From the NCBI GenBank assembly GCA_963837755.1, contig CAWIOP010000001.1, positions 1,922,001 to 1,986,000 of the forward strand: a stretch of 64,000 nucleotides of DNA, read 5' to 3'. Source of the DNA: JADGHX01 sp963837755. Lineage in GTDB: Bacteria; Pseudomonadota; Gammaproteobacteria; Steroidobacterales; Steroidobacteraceae. Within the stretch, counting starts at the first letter, position 1, and each line of letters begins with the position of its first letter. The notes beneath the pieces are model-generated. The model ran no database searches. It saw only the letters and a program-made list of their open reading frames with translations, and was not told the DNA's origin. The translations under genes and the position numbers were made by a program. This document shows, piece after piece, positions 25,986-35,553 of the stretch.

Positions 25986-26240
25986 ATGAGGCGCGTTCAG
26001 CGCCCGGTGCGGCACCGGGTTGCAGAGGAAATACGCAAGGCGCGAGTGGCTGCCGGCCTTTCGCAGAAGAGCCTGGCGGCACGCCTGGGTCGAAGCCAGG
26101 CGTGGGTTGTCGGAGCGGAGAATGCCACGCGCCGCATTCTCGTCAGTGACCTTGTCGAGATCGGCCGGGCCCTCAGGATCGATCCTGTCGTGTTATGGCG
26201 CAGCGCGTTGCGGCCCAAGCGGCGACGTAGCGCAACATAG
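25986..26240 (+). CDS. Second small XRE-family regulator
   Basis: An 84-residue protein with a helix-turn-helix (EEIRKARVAAGLSQKSLAARLGR, then AWVVGAENATRRILVSDLVEIGRAL) flanked by basic ends. The recognition helix (SQAWVVGAENATRR) departs from the usual S-x-IE-x-G pattern. The ribosome site is weak. It lies in tandem with the previous XRE gene and may be a co-regulator or antitoxin-like partner. It converges on the ABC ATPase gene with 39 bases between stops. Confidence 0.72.
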   Translation: MRRVQRPVRHRVAEEIRKARVAAGLSQKSLAARLGRSQAWVVGAENATRRILVSDLVEIGRALRIDPVVLWRSALRPKRRRSAT

Positions 26241-26279
26241 CGCTATGAGGCTCCCGCATCCTTGCATGCGGTCAATGGT

Positions 26280-27062
26280 TCAGGATGCCTCGGTCAATCT
26301 CGCGGCTTCTTCTTCCTGCTTCACGATGCGCAGCTCGTCCGGTGCGTACAGCCGGTCGGCAACGGGCTCGTCGCGCACGAGCAAGCCATCGCGAACCACC
26401 AGTATTCGCTTGCAGAACCGCGCCATGTAGAGCTCATGCGTGACCATGATCACGGTCATGCCCGCTCGATTCAGCTCCTGGAAGATGTTCACGATCTCGA
26501 GGGATGTTCTCGAGTCGAGGTTGCCCGTGGGCTCGTCCGCCAGGATGACCTCCGGCTCGTTCACCAGCGCGCGAGCAATGGCCACGCGCTGCTGCTGGCC
26601 GCCAGAGAGCTGGTTGGGGAAGTGGCCCGCACGATCAGCGAGGCCCACCTGCGCGAGGCGTTGCATGGCGAGCTCGCGCACGTTCTTCACCTTGCGACGG
26701 CGCGCGCCGCAGATCAGCGGCAGCTCCACGTTCTCGAGCGCTGTCGTGCGGCTCAGCAGGTTGAAACCCTGGAATACGAAGCCGAGTTTGAGATTGCGCA
26801 GGTCTGCGAGCTCGTCGCGGTCCAGCGTGCTGACGTCGGCGCCATCCAGCAGATATTTTCCGCTCGTGGGGCTGTCGAGGCAGCCGAGAATGTTCATGAG
26901 CGTGGACTTGCCCGAACCGCTCGCGCCCATGATGGCAACGAACTCGCCGCGCACCACTTCGAGCGAGATACCGCGAATGGCGCGCACAGGCACGTCGGCG
27001 GACGTGTAGTCCTTGTGCAGGTCTTCGAGGCGAATGAGAGGGAACTCCGTCCGTTGCAGCAT
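26280..27062 (-). CDS. ABC transporter ATP-binding protein, MacB/LolD type
   Basis: A 260-residue nucleotide-binding subunit with all motifs: Walker A GASGSGKST, Q-loop FVFQGFNLL, signature LSGGQQQR, Walker B VILADEPTGNLD, and the H-loop VTHE. The SRTTALENVELPL segment is typical of LolD/MacB/FtsE-type ATPases that work with FtsX-like permeases. No permease or periplasmic adaptor gene is adjacent. AAGGAGG sits 6 bases before the ATG. The partner permease must be elsewhere or lost. About 210 bases without a gene separate it from jetD. Confidence 0.93.
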   Translation of the reverse strand: MLQRTEFPLIRLEDLHKDYTSADVPVRAIRGISLEVVRGEFVAIMGASGSGKSTLMNILGCLDSPTSGKYLLDGADVSTLDRDELADLRNLKLGFVFQGFNLLSRTTALENVELPLICGARRRKVKNVRELAMQRLAQVGLADRAGHFPNQLSGGQQQRVAIARALVNEPEVILADEPTGNLDSRTSLEIVNIFQELNRAGMTVIMVTHELYMARFCKRILVVRDGLLVRDEPVADRLYAPDELRIVKQEEEAARLTEAS

Positions 27063-27271
27063 GTTGGCCTCCTTGCCTGCCGTGTAGCGTATGCCTGCCG
27101 GAGATGGAGTTATAGCGTCCCTCGATCAAATGCACGTTACGGCAATGCTTACAGCCTCGCGCGTGTGATTGCGAAATACCAAGCTCTGAGGTTAGGCTCC
27201 GCCGGCTTTACAGGAGCACCACGCCAACGGCGAGGGTGCGTGCACGACCAGGATTGGTCTTGCGCGGCCTG

Positions 27272-28504
27272 TTACGCGCCACTCAGGTCAATCTGGAGGT
27301 CGCGTAGCAGGACATCCGCCACGGCTTCTTCATGCACGACGATCAGCCGTTCAGCCATGGCCGCACTCAGCCGAGCATCCCAAGCTGCTTCGACGCGCCC
27401 CGCCGCAGTGAGTAGACCGCCACGGTCGGGGCACGCGGCGGCCAGATAGTCTTCCAGTCCGAAGCGCCATGGAGCCGCACCAAACGTTCGCATGACGAAA
27501 TTTCCGACGGCGAGCCCCGGCCAATCGAAGTCTCCGTGATAGCGCAGTTGCCCACCGCGGCCGGCGAGCTGGGCAAGCAACGTGCGCTGGGCGGCGGCGG
27601 GCATGCCTTCCGTGCATACGAGAGGAGCGCTGGTTGCGCCCAGCGCATCGGCCGCAATGGCAACAACCGCCGGGTTCTCGCAGACGAACACATCGCGACC
27701 CGCAACGTCCCACGCTGGAGGTTGGCGAAGCAACGCTCGCAGTGACAAATGCACTGGCTCGCCCTGGCTGGCGGCTGCTCGCGCGAGAGTTGCAGCGGAC
27801 GAGTCATCGTGCGCGCACAGGTTCAGGGCGAGCGCAGGCCGCGCGAGCTCGTTGACGGTGACGCCCAGGCGCATCCACTGCTCGCGTACCCGCTCGTCCG
27901 CATCGAGCTGTGTGTCGGCCGCGCACGTGCGCAGAACCAGGGTGGCGGCCGGTTTGCCGGCATCCAATGCATGCGAGTCGCCCAGCACTTCCGCAGCCAA
28001 CCGCGCCAGCGGAATGCCGCGCGCGGGAAGCCGTTTGAGCACGGCTTTCGCCTGAGCCAGCAGCGTGGCAGCCCGTTCGACATCGCCCGCCGAAAGCCGC
28101 TTGAGCAACGCGCCGCCCACGACATCGGAGACGAGCGCGCGGATTCGCGGCTCATCGATTCGGCCCAGCAAGTCGCGCCACGCCTGCTCGTGCGCAGCGC
28201 GCGCCGCATTCAGATCGTGAATCGGGCCATCGAGGGCGATGAGCGCGCCTCGCAAATCCGCGGCCAGGCCCGCTTGCGAAATGGCAGCGTCCAGCTCGGT
28301 TCGCCGCACACGCATGGTGGTGGCCGCACGCGACGGCTTCCCCAACAACCCCTCGAGCGCACGCCGTTCCGCAGCGCTGAGGTTGGTGAGCGTGAGCTCA
28401 TCGCGCGAGTCGCCTCGCTCGTAGCGGGCGCGCAGCCGCCGCCGCAGCCCGATCAACCCAGGCCCGCCGAGCAGGCGCTGTAGCCGCTCGACCTCGGCAC
28501 TCAC
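27272..28504 (-). CDS. jetD: Wadjet type II JetD, Toprim nuclease subunit (DUF3323/DUF2399, TIGR02679)
   Basis: A 410-residue protein. The N-terminal half is a DUF3323-type DNA-binding region (LQRLLGGPGLIGLRRRLRARYERG). The C-terminal half is the DUF2399 Toprim-like catalytic domain, with the Glu of VFVCENPAVVAIAADAL and the acidic pair in LRYHGDFDWPGLAVGN. In Wadjet this subunit cuts circular plasmid DNA once the SMC complex has extruded it. The start is taken as GTG 28504: AGGAAG sits 5 bases before it and the jetC stop ends one base upstream; the longer ATG options overlap jetC. Last gene of the operon. Confidence 0.88.
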   Translation of the reverse strand: MSAEVERLQRLLGGPGLIGLRRRLRARYERGDSRDELTLTNLSAAERRALEGLLGKPSRAATTMRVRRTELDAAISQAGLAADLRGALIALDGPIHDLNAARAAHEQAWRDLLGRIDEPRIRALVSDVVGGALLKRLSAGDVERAATLLAQAKAVLKRLPARGIPLARLAAEVLGDSHALDAGKPAATLVLRTCAADTQLDADERVREQWMRLGVTVNELARPALALNLCAHDDSSAATLARAAASQGEPVHLSLRALLRQPPAWDVAGRDVFVCENPAVVAIAADALGATSAPLVCTEGMPAAAQRTLLAQLAGRGGQLRYHGDFDWPGLAVGNFVMRTFGAAPWRFGLEDYLAAACPDRGGLLTAAGRVEAAWDARLSAAMAERLIVVHEEAVADVLLRDLQIDLSGA

Positions 28505-28505
28505 G

Positions 28506-31500
28506 TCAGCTTCCTGCCAGTTCCGCGACGGGGAATCGACGCGCGGCATCAGGTTGCTGGCGGCGGGTCTGTCCGTCCCACGCCCACCGGGAGACGAACA
28601 CCGTATCCATGCCTTCACGGCGCACGAGCTGGCAGATGTTGACGCCGGGCAGCTGCGGGTAGCAGCCCCACTCCCGCTCGCTCGTCATGACGAAGTCGAG
28701 GTCGAACTTGTGGATGAGGCCCATGCAGCTGGCACGCGCCTCGTCGTCGATGCCGGCAAACGCCTCATCGAGCAGCACGAGCCGGGGCGCATGATGGTCC
28801 GCGCTTTCATAGTGGCTGCTGGCAGCGGCAAATAGAGGCACGGTGAGCCCCAATGCGCGCTCGCCGCTCGAAGCGGGCCCCGAAAGCGGGCGCCACTGGC
28901 CATCCTGCCTGCGCTCGATGGCGAACCGGTGCCAGCGGCGGTAGTCGAGCGCGCGGGCGAGGCTGTCGGAGAGCGTGCCTTGATTTTCGCGTTCCCGCTC
29001 CGAGTTGATGCGAGCCTGCAGGAACTCGCCCACCTGCCTGCGCTCGTCGGCGGACCATGCGTCCGGGCTCTTGCGCAGCAGCCGTTTGCGCGCTTCCGCG
29101 AGGCCCGCGACGGCGCCCTCGGAATCTTCCGGCAGCACCTGCCAATCCAGCCGGTAGCACACACCGGTTGAAGTGGGCCGCTTCTCGAGCTCCACGTTGA
29201 TGGCGCGAACCCGCTCTTCCGTCTCGCTCATCATGCGCTGGAGGTTCGCCGCGATTTCCTTCTCCAGATGGTTCTCGAGCACGGAACGCTCGTGCGCGGA
29301 GAGCACGAGGCGCTGTTCCTGCAGCTGCGATTCGAGCTGGCGCTCGAGTGTGTCGGGCCGCTCGGATCGCTGCTGGTAGACGATGCGCACGATCAGCCCG
29401 TGCTCGCTCGGCTCCACCGGGGCGGAGTGCCCCTGCGCCGACATCGCGCTCTGCAGGGCGGTGAGATCGATGCCGATGTCGCGCTGAATGCGATCCCACT
29501 GCGGGTCGCCGGCCTCCACGTCGACCAGCGCCTGTTCAGCTCTTCGCGCCATGGTGAGCGCGGCTTCCACGCCCCATGGTGTAGAGGCGTCCGGCAGCTC
29601 GACCTCGGGAAGCGCCATGGCGAGGAAGCCCGTTTCGGTCGCGAAGGCCTGCAGGTGTTCGATGGCGTGCTTGCGTTGCTGCGTGCGTTCTTCGAGCTTC
29701 TCGCTGGAGTCCGTGGATTTTTGCTCGGCCGCGCTGCGCCGTCCGCTCATGACCATGAGCAATGCCCGTGCGTCCTTCAGGGCGCGGTCGTGATTGCGGC
29801 GGGCCGAGTCGGCAAGCTCGATCTGCTGGAGCAGCTCATCCACCTGTTTGCCAACAGAGGACTGCAAGGTTTCCACTTTCTCGCTGGCGGCACGCTGTTG
29901 CAGTGACTTCTCACGCTGATCCGCCAGCGATGCCTCGAGTGCCAGGCGCGCCGCGCCTTCGCGCTCACTCGCCTCGGCAAACTCAACGAGCGCGCCGTGG
30001 TGCCCCTGGATGGCATCCGCCAGTTCGGCTGCACTCACGCGATAGGCGGTGAGCGTTTGCTCCAGCTCCTCGACTTCCGTGGCGGTCGACGGTAGCTGCA
30101 GGTCGCGCGCGTCGGAAACCAGGTCGCCTCGCGCCTGCTCGCGCGCGTTCTCCGCCTGGGAGAGTTTCGCGTCCGCCTCGCCAAGGCGTTCCTGCGCCTC
30201 ACGGCGCTGGCGTTCAGCGGCTCGCTGCTCGGCAGATGCGTCGAGCAGGGCATCGCTCGATGGCGCGGCGTCGTACTCGGCGCGGGCAACTTGCCGGTTG
30301 GATGCCACTTCCTCCAGCGCTTCTTCGCAAGTTGCGAGGTCCGCGTCGAGCCGCGCAACCAGGCCCTCGATCTCGGCCAGCCGCGCTTGCCGGGCCGCTT
30401 CGCGCGCAGCGTGGCCGATGTACTCCGCTTTCGGCTTCGCCCACGCGCCGCGCAGGCCCGCGACCCTGAATTCCCCGCTTGGGGACACCCATGCCTCGGC
30501 GGATTCCGAGTCTGTGTCGCCACACGCGATCGACTCGAGAATCGACTGAACGACTGCGTGCTGAAGGCTGGCCGCCGCGCCGGTCGCCGGAATCGTCGGC
30601 ACCAGGCGATCCGCGAGCGATGCGCCGTTGGCCGGCGGTGGTGCGCTCGAACTGCGAGCGTGCGGCCGCGATATCAACACCACATCGTGGCTGCGCGAAT
30701 CGAACAGCGCGCCTTCCGGCGACACCCACGCATCGAGCAGGCCGGACGCTTCGAGGGAAGCTTCGAGCCCGGCACGCTCGGAGTCCGGCACGTGGCTTGC
30801 GAAATCCACAACCTGCCACAAGGCCGCGCCATCGCGGCCGGTGCGGATGCCTGCATCGCGCGTGTGTGGCACTGGAGGTGGGCGGTCTTGCCCGCTTTGT
30901 AGCCGCTGCCGTTCCGCGGCCAGCTCCGTTCGTTCGGCTGTCAATTGGCCGCGCTGCGCGCGCAGCTCCGACTCGCGCGCTGCCGCGTGTTGCTCGTGAG
31001 ATTGCCAGGCGTTGTCCAGAGTCGCCCGTGTCGGGTTCGGGCCATCGAGGGTTTCGAGCCAGCCTTCGAGCGCGGCGATCAACTCGTCGAACGCAGGGAG
31101 CCGCAGCACACGAAGCTCGCTTCCGTAGCGGCGCCAATCGGAGGACAACGCCGCGGCGGCTTCACGCAGCTGCTCGCCCGCACGCCGCGCGGCCTCCGAT
31201 GCCGCATCGAAGGCATCCGCTCTATGTGCCCTGGCGTCTCGCGCGCGCGTGCAGGCCTGCTCCGCGGCGTCGAGTTCGCGCAAGCGCTTGCGCACCACGC
31301 CGATCTGCTCGCGCCTGCGCGTGTCGGCCGCGCGCATTCGTTCGCGCATGGTCGTGACGAGATTGCCCAATTCCGTGAGACTGCGCTGAGGCGACGCCCC
31401 GGCCGACAGATTCTGCGGTGGCGGTGCGCGGCGCCCCCGGCGCGGTGACCGGATGCGCTTCCGCGCGGCTCGGCGGCAGAACGTCTGTTGCAGCGACGGG

Positions 31501-32766
31501 TGCCAGCGCATCGGCGTGAGCCTGCGCGATGCCGGACTCATTCGCGAGGCGAGATGCGCTTTCGTGCGCAGTGCCCAACCGCTCGCGCGTTATCCCGACC
31601 CGTTGTTCCCGTCGTGCCAGATTGCCTTCCTCGCGCTTCACGGTCTCCGAGGCAACCCTCACACGCGCCTCGGCCTCCGCGACGTTCGCGCGACACTTCT
31701 CCGCAAACGAGCGCGCATCTTCGATGCGAGCCGCCTCGCGCATCACCGGGTCTGCCCGCAGCACTTCCAGGCGCGCGGCGTCCGCCGTCACCTGTTCTTC
31801 GAACGTCTCCATGTCGCTCTGACACCGAGCCACCTCGGCTAGCGCATTCTCGAGCTCTCGCTCCGCCGCGTGCAGTTCCCTGCTGGCGTTGTCGAACTCG
31901 GTCTGCGCCTGCCGCAGCAGGCGTGCCCGCCGGCGCGTGGCAATCTGCGCGTAGCGCCGGTATCGAACGGCGAACGCAGCCACCGACTTGCGCATGGCCT
32001 CCAGCTCGTCGAGCCCGCGCCGGATGTCGTCGAGCTCGCTCATGGCCTCAGCGACATCTTCGAGTGCCGTGCGATCCAGCGGCGGAAGCGACTCGGTGAG
32101 CGCGTCGGACAGGCGTTGCTCGTTCGGATTCTTGGAGAGCTGCGGCTGGCGCAGCTGGATCAGCGTGTTGACGAGCGCCGCGTATCGTTCGCGCCCGAGC
32201 CGGAACAGGCGCTCGTCCACCGCGCGCCGATACGCTTCCGCCGTGTCGAACACCTGGCCTCGCGTGCCGATCGCCTCAATCAACCGCTCCCGCGACAGCG
32301 CGGTGCGCTCTTTGGTTGTGAGCCACAGGCTTTCGCCGATGCGCTGGTCGGTGATGAAGAACCACGCGTCCACGTTCGAGCGCCCCGCGACCGCGCGTAG
32401 CCCGCAGCCCAGCGTGAGCGTGAATGCCGTGCCAGAAGCGTCGCGCCGCCCGAACTCGATCCACGTGTAGCCGATACGGCGCTCGTAGCGCTTGTTCATC
32501 AGCAGGTTCCAGTCCATGCGCTTGCCGCGGTCGCCGTCGGGCTCCACGCGGGACGAGCTGAGGCTGGCATCCAGCAGGAACGGCAGCGTCAGCGACAGCA
32601 CTTTGGATTTCCCGGTGCCGTTGTTTCCCCGTAGTAGCAGGTGGCCGTCGCGGAACCAGAACTCTTCCACGTCGTAGTGGTAGAGCTCCACGAGCCCGAG
32701 CCGCAGCGGCTGCCAGCGCTGCGTGGACGGTGTCGGCAACGGAATTTCGGCGGGCACTGGGGTCAA
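28506..32766 (-). pseudogene. jetC: Wadjet type II JetC, SMC-like ATPase (TIGR02680), with one +1 frameshift
   Basis: Two overlapping frames together encode a protein of about 1419 residues, the right size for TIGR02680. The N-terminal frame has the Walker A loop RGNNGTGKSK (about 46-55). The C-terminal frame has the ABC signature SGERALGL and Walker B LVLLDEAFAGIDDEA. Both frames are long coiled coil between the heads. The frame change lies in a proline-rich stretch near 31380-31500; removing one base joins them, and the total length is a multiple of three plus one. JetC is the loop-extruding motor of the anti-plasmid complex. The start is TTG 32766, overlapping the jetB stop, with AAGGAG 8 bases upstream. 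It is either a sequence error or an inactivating mutation. Confidence 0.87.
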
Positions 32767-33974
32767 GGCGTCAACTCCTTCTGGAGCAGCTCGGCACTTC
32801 CAATGGCGTAGCGGAACAGGGCGGGCCGCGCCTGCACGCCGCCTTCCACGCGGCGGACCAGCTTCAGCGCTTCGAGCTGCGCGGCGGCGTGTTCAGCAAG
32901 GCCCGTCTCCGCGCCAGGCGCGCGCGCCTCTTTTCTCCAGAACTTGCCGTAGCGGTCGGCGGCGGTGCGCAGGAATGCGGCGAGCTCATGAAGAGAGTGA
33001 ATGCGTGAGGCGTCCTCCCTGGCGGCGTCGGCGAGATGCCCTGCGACGAGCAGCGTGACGTGAGCGTCTGTTCCCGTGGCAGGCATGTGCCGGTCTGTGA
33101 GCTCGGCGTTTGCATCTATGAGCGCAAGCCCTTCCGCACGCAGCTCCGCAGTGAGCCCCACTGCCTGTGCGAGACGTGCCGTCAGGCGACCGCGCTGGCT
33201 CGCAAGATAGTCGCGCTCCTCGGCGGTGAGCTCGTCGTTATAGAGCACCGTGTCGTCGAGCAGGCGACGCGCGATGCCATGACGCATGGCTGTGCGGCGG
33301 CCCTCGTCGCTGTCTGGCACATATTCTTCTACGAGCGCGGCCAGCCTTCCTGCGAAGTCGAGGTGCGGGTGCGTGTGTGCAATGAGGCTGGCCCCGCGTG
33401 TGCCCGCCGGCAAAGTGGCGAGCACGCGGCGATGCACGTCGTAGAGCACGTCGCCGGATTGGTTCACGTAGGCTTCCTCGTCGCCGGCAACACGCCCCAG
33501 CACACCCAATTCCAGCAGCAGGCGGCACACCACGACGAGTGAGCGCCTTTCGCGCGCGGATTCCAGCGCACAGGTAAAGCCGCGCGCGGCAAGCTCGGGG
33601 TCTGCGGCGGCTTCCAGCAACCTTTCGCCCAGCGACCGTAACGTGATCTGGGATTCGGCCCGCTCGAGCACCGAGCAGGCGAGGCACAGCAGAACGTAAC
33701 GGTCCCGATCGAATTCGGGCAGCCCGCGCGTGGCGTCGTCTTGCGCGGCCGGGCGCTTGTAGAGCCGCGCGCACTGCCGCTCCACTTGCAGGGCCCAGCC
33801 GGTTTCCCGCTGCAGCCAGTCGCGCAGGTAATCTGCGTGCTGCCGCACGAGCGCGAAATGAGGGGACGCGCTGGAAAGAAGGGGCTGCATCAGCAAGGCG
33901 CGCAGCGCGGTTTCCCGTTGCTCGGATTCCTGATGTGCCAGCACATCCTGCAGACCACGTTGAGCCTGGGCCAT
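32763..33974 (-). CDS. jetB: Wadjet type II JetB (DUF2398, TIGR02678)
   Basis: A 403-residue protein matching TIGR02678 by layout: an N-terminal block (HQESEQRETALRALLMQPLL), an aromatic/basic region (LRDWLQRETGWALQVERQCARLYKRP), then EFDRDRYVLLCLACSVLERAESQITLRSL. A winged-helix C-terminal half ends in GGVQARPALFRYAIGSAELL. In the complex it plays the KITE-like role, bridging kleisin and SMC heads. It starts 7 bases after jetA and overlaps jetC by four bases, so the four genes are translationally linked. Confidence 0.9.
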   Translation of the reverse strand: MAQAQRGLQDVLAHQESEQRETALRALLMQPLLSSASPHFALVRQHADYLRDWLQRETGWALQVERQCARLYKRPAAQDDATRGLPEFDRDRYVLLCLACSVLERAESQITLRSLGERLLEAAADPELAARGFTCALESARERRSLVVVCRLLLELGVLGRVAGDEEAYVNQSGDVLYDVHRRVLATLPAGTRGASLIAHTHPHLDFAGRLAALVEEYVPDSDEGRRTAMRHGIARRLLDDTVLYNDELTAEERDYLASQRGRLTARLAQAVGLTAELRAEGLALIDANAELTDRHMPATGTDAHVTLLVAGHLADAAREDASRIHSLHELAAFLRTAADRYGKFWRKEARAPGAETGLAEHAAAQLEALKLVRRVEGGVQARPALFRYAIGSAELLQKELTP

Positions 33975-33981
33975 GAGCGCT

Positions 33982-35499
33982 TCAGCTCTCGCGGATCAAA
34001 ATGCGGTGGTCGCGGCCCGAGAACCGGCCGTGCTCGGTTTCAATTTCCGCATGGCTGCCTTCCTCGAGTGGCACGAGTCGAATGAACAGCGAGCCATCGC
34101 TCGTCAACCGCTCCACCGGCTCGTCGGGGCCGGTCTGCGCGGCGAGCGCATCGCCCAGCAGCGACAGGAAGAGCCGAAACGAATGCGCATCGAGATGCCC
34201 GAGCTTGGACAAGCGCGCGTCGCCAACACTGACGAGCCGGCGGCGCGCGGCCTCGGTCTGTTCCGCCTCCTGCGCCACGCGTTGAGCCAGGAGCGCGCGC
34301 TCGCGCGAACGATCGATGATCTTCGGGGGCGCTCCGCGCGTAGCGAGCTCGCCTCGTTCGCGCAGTCTCGGGTGAATGGGTGCCGGCGGCGCGTCTGCCC
34401 AGGGCGTGCTCGCGCTGACGGTGGTGTCCTCAATGGCTACGGCGAGGTGACGCGCCGGCGACAACGCGAATGCGGCCCGCCATAGCCGGTGGGCATCCGC
34501 ATCGCTTCGGCATTCCGCAAACCAGAATGCGAGTCGCCGAAAATCCGCCGCGCGATCGCTGCGCCCCGCACGCCGCTCGTTCAGCAGCGACACCGCCTGC
34601 AGCAGGCGCGGGATGGCGGAAAGAGCATTACCGCGCAGCAGCTCAGCCTGCGATCGCGCGCGCCCATCCGAAACGAACCACCTGTTGAGGCCCGCCCACC
34701 GCTCCTGCCACGCGACCAGTCTCGCCTCCACGGCGCTCGCTTGCGTTTCGGCGTCGCCGGGTGCCGCATCCCGCGCGTCGCGTTCGGCCGCAATTCGCAG
34801 CAGCTCTGCCACGAAGGGCTGCAGCTGCGTCAGGTGCTCGGCAATCTGGCTGGAGCGCGTGACCAGGTCTCCAATGAATCGCTGCAGGTAGTCGATGAGC
34901 CGCGCCTTGAAGCTCATCACCGCGGAAACTTCCGCGCGCTGCAGCTCTATGGTTCGCGCAAGCCCAGCCATGAAGGCCTCCGCGTTGTTGGCGAGCCCCT
35001 CGAACACGTGCACCAGGTCGCGAAGCGCGCCGTGCGCCTTCGCTGCGTCCAGCGGAGATTCGTGCGCGAGCTCCCTGAGCGCGATGAGGCGCGCGCGAAT
35101 GTCATCCAGTGCGACGGACTGCAGTTCCGCGCGCCGCGCCAGCGTATCCACGAACACTTGCAGGCCTGCCTCCACGGCCTCGCCCCCGGCTGTCAGGCGG
35201 TAAAGCAGGCGCTTGCGGTAGAAGTCTTCCACCGTGGCGACGCGCGCTGTGTCTGGCTGAGCCTGAAGGTTGCCCCAATCGACGAGCTGCCCGAGCGCCT
35301 GTTGCAGCCCTTCGAGCGTGGGCGGGGTGCCAGCCGGCCAGCGGCCGTCTTCCAGCACTTCGTCCGGGCGCAGATGCAGGCGGAACTGCCGCTTGGCCGA
35401 GGCGAACACCTCCATGATGGCGCGATACAGGCCGGCTTTGTCCGCCGTGACGTGGCTGAAGAGGCTGGCGGCAGTGGCGGGGAATGTGCTCGCGGACAT
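33982..35499 (-). CDS. jetA: Wadjet type II JetA, kleisin-like subunit (DUF2397, TIGR02677)
   Basis: A 505-residue DUF2397 protein and first gene of the operon. The N-terminus HVTADKAGLYRAIMEVFASAKRQFRLHLRPDEV is the family hallmark. The middle is helical (LQRFIGDLVTRSSQIAEHLTQLQPFVAELLRIA), and the C-terminus carries LGHLDAHSFRLFLSLLGDAL. It acts as the kleisin that closes the SMC ring in the Wadjet complex. Met 35499 is chosen; the frame extends upstream without conserved sequence. It is divergent from the SNF2 gene, with a 54-base gap that must hold both promoters. Confidence 0.9.
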   Translation of the reverse strand: MSASTFPATAASLFSHVTADKAGLYRAIMEVFASAKRQFRLHLRPDEVLEDGRWPAGTPPTLEGLQQALGQLVDWGNLQAQPDTARVATVEDFYRKRLLYRLTAGGEAVEAGLQVFVDTLARRAELQSVALDDIRARLIALRELAHESPLDAAKAHGALRDLVHVFEGLANNAEAFMAGLARTIELQRAEVSAVMSFKARLIDYLQRFIGDLVTRSSQIAEHLTQLQPFVAELLRIAAERDARDAAPGDAETQASAVEARLVAWQERWAGLNRWFVSDGRARSQAELLRGNALSAIPRLLQAVSLLNERRAGRSDRAADFRRLAFWFAECRSDADAHRLWRAAFALSPARHLAVAIEDTTVSASTPWADAPPAPIHPRLRERGELATRGAPPKIIDRSRERALLAQRVAQEAEQTEAARRRLVSVGDARLSKLGHLDAHSFRLFLSLLGDALAAQTGPDEPVERLTSDGSLFIRLVPLEEGSHAEIETEHGRFSGRDHRILIRES

Positions 35500-35553
35500 C
35501 GGTGAATTTTCGCACACTTGCCGCCCCGATACGGTGCCTGAGGTGAATTCGAG

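Noticed and set aside
31380..31500. Programmed frameshift in jetC
   Set aside because: No clear slippery heptamer or downstream structure was identified. Similar single extra bases occur in four other genes, so an error or mutation is simpler.
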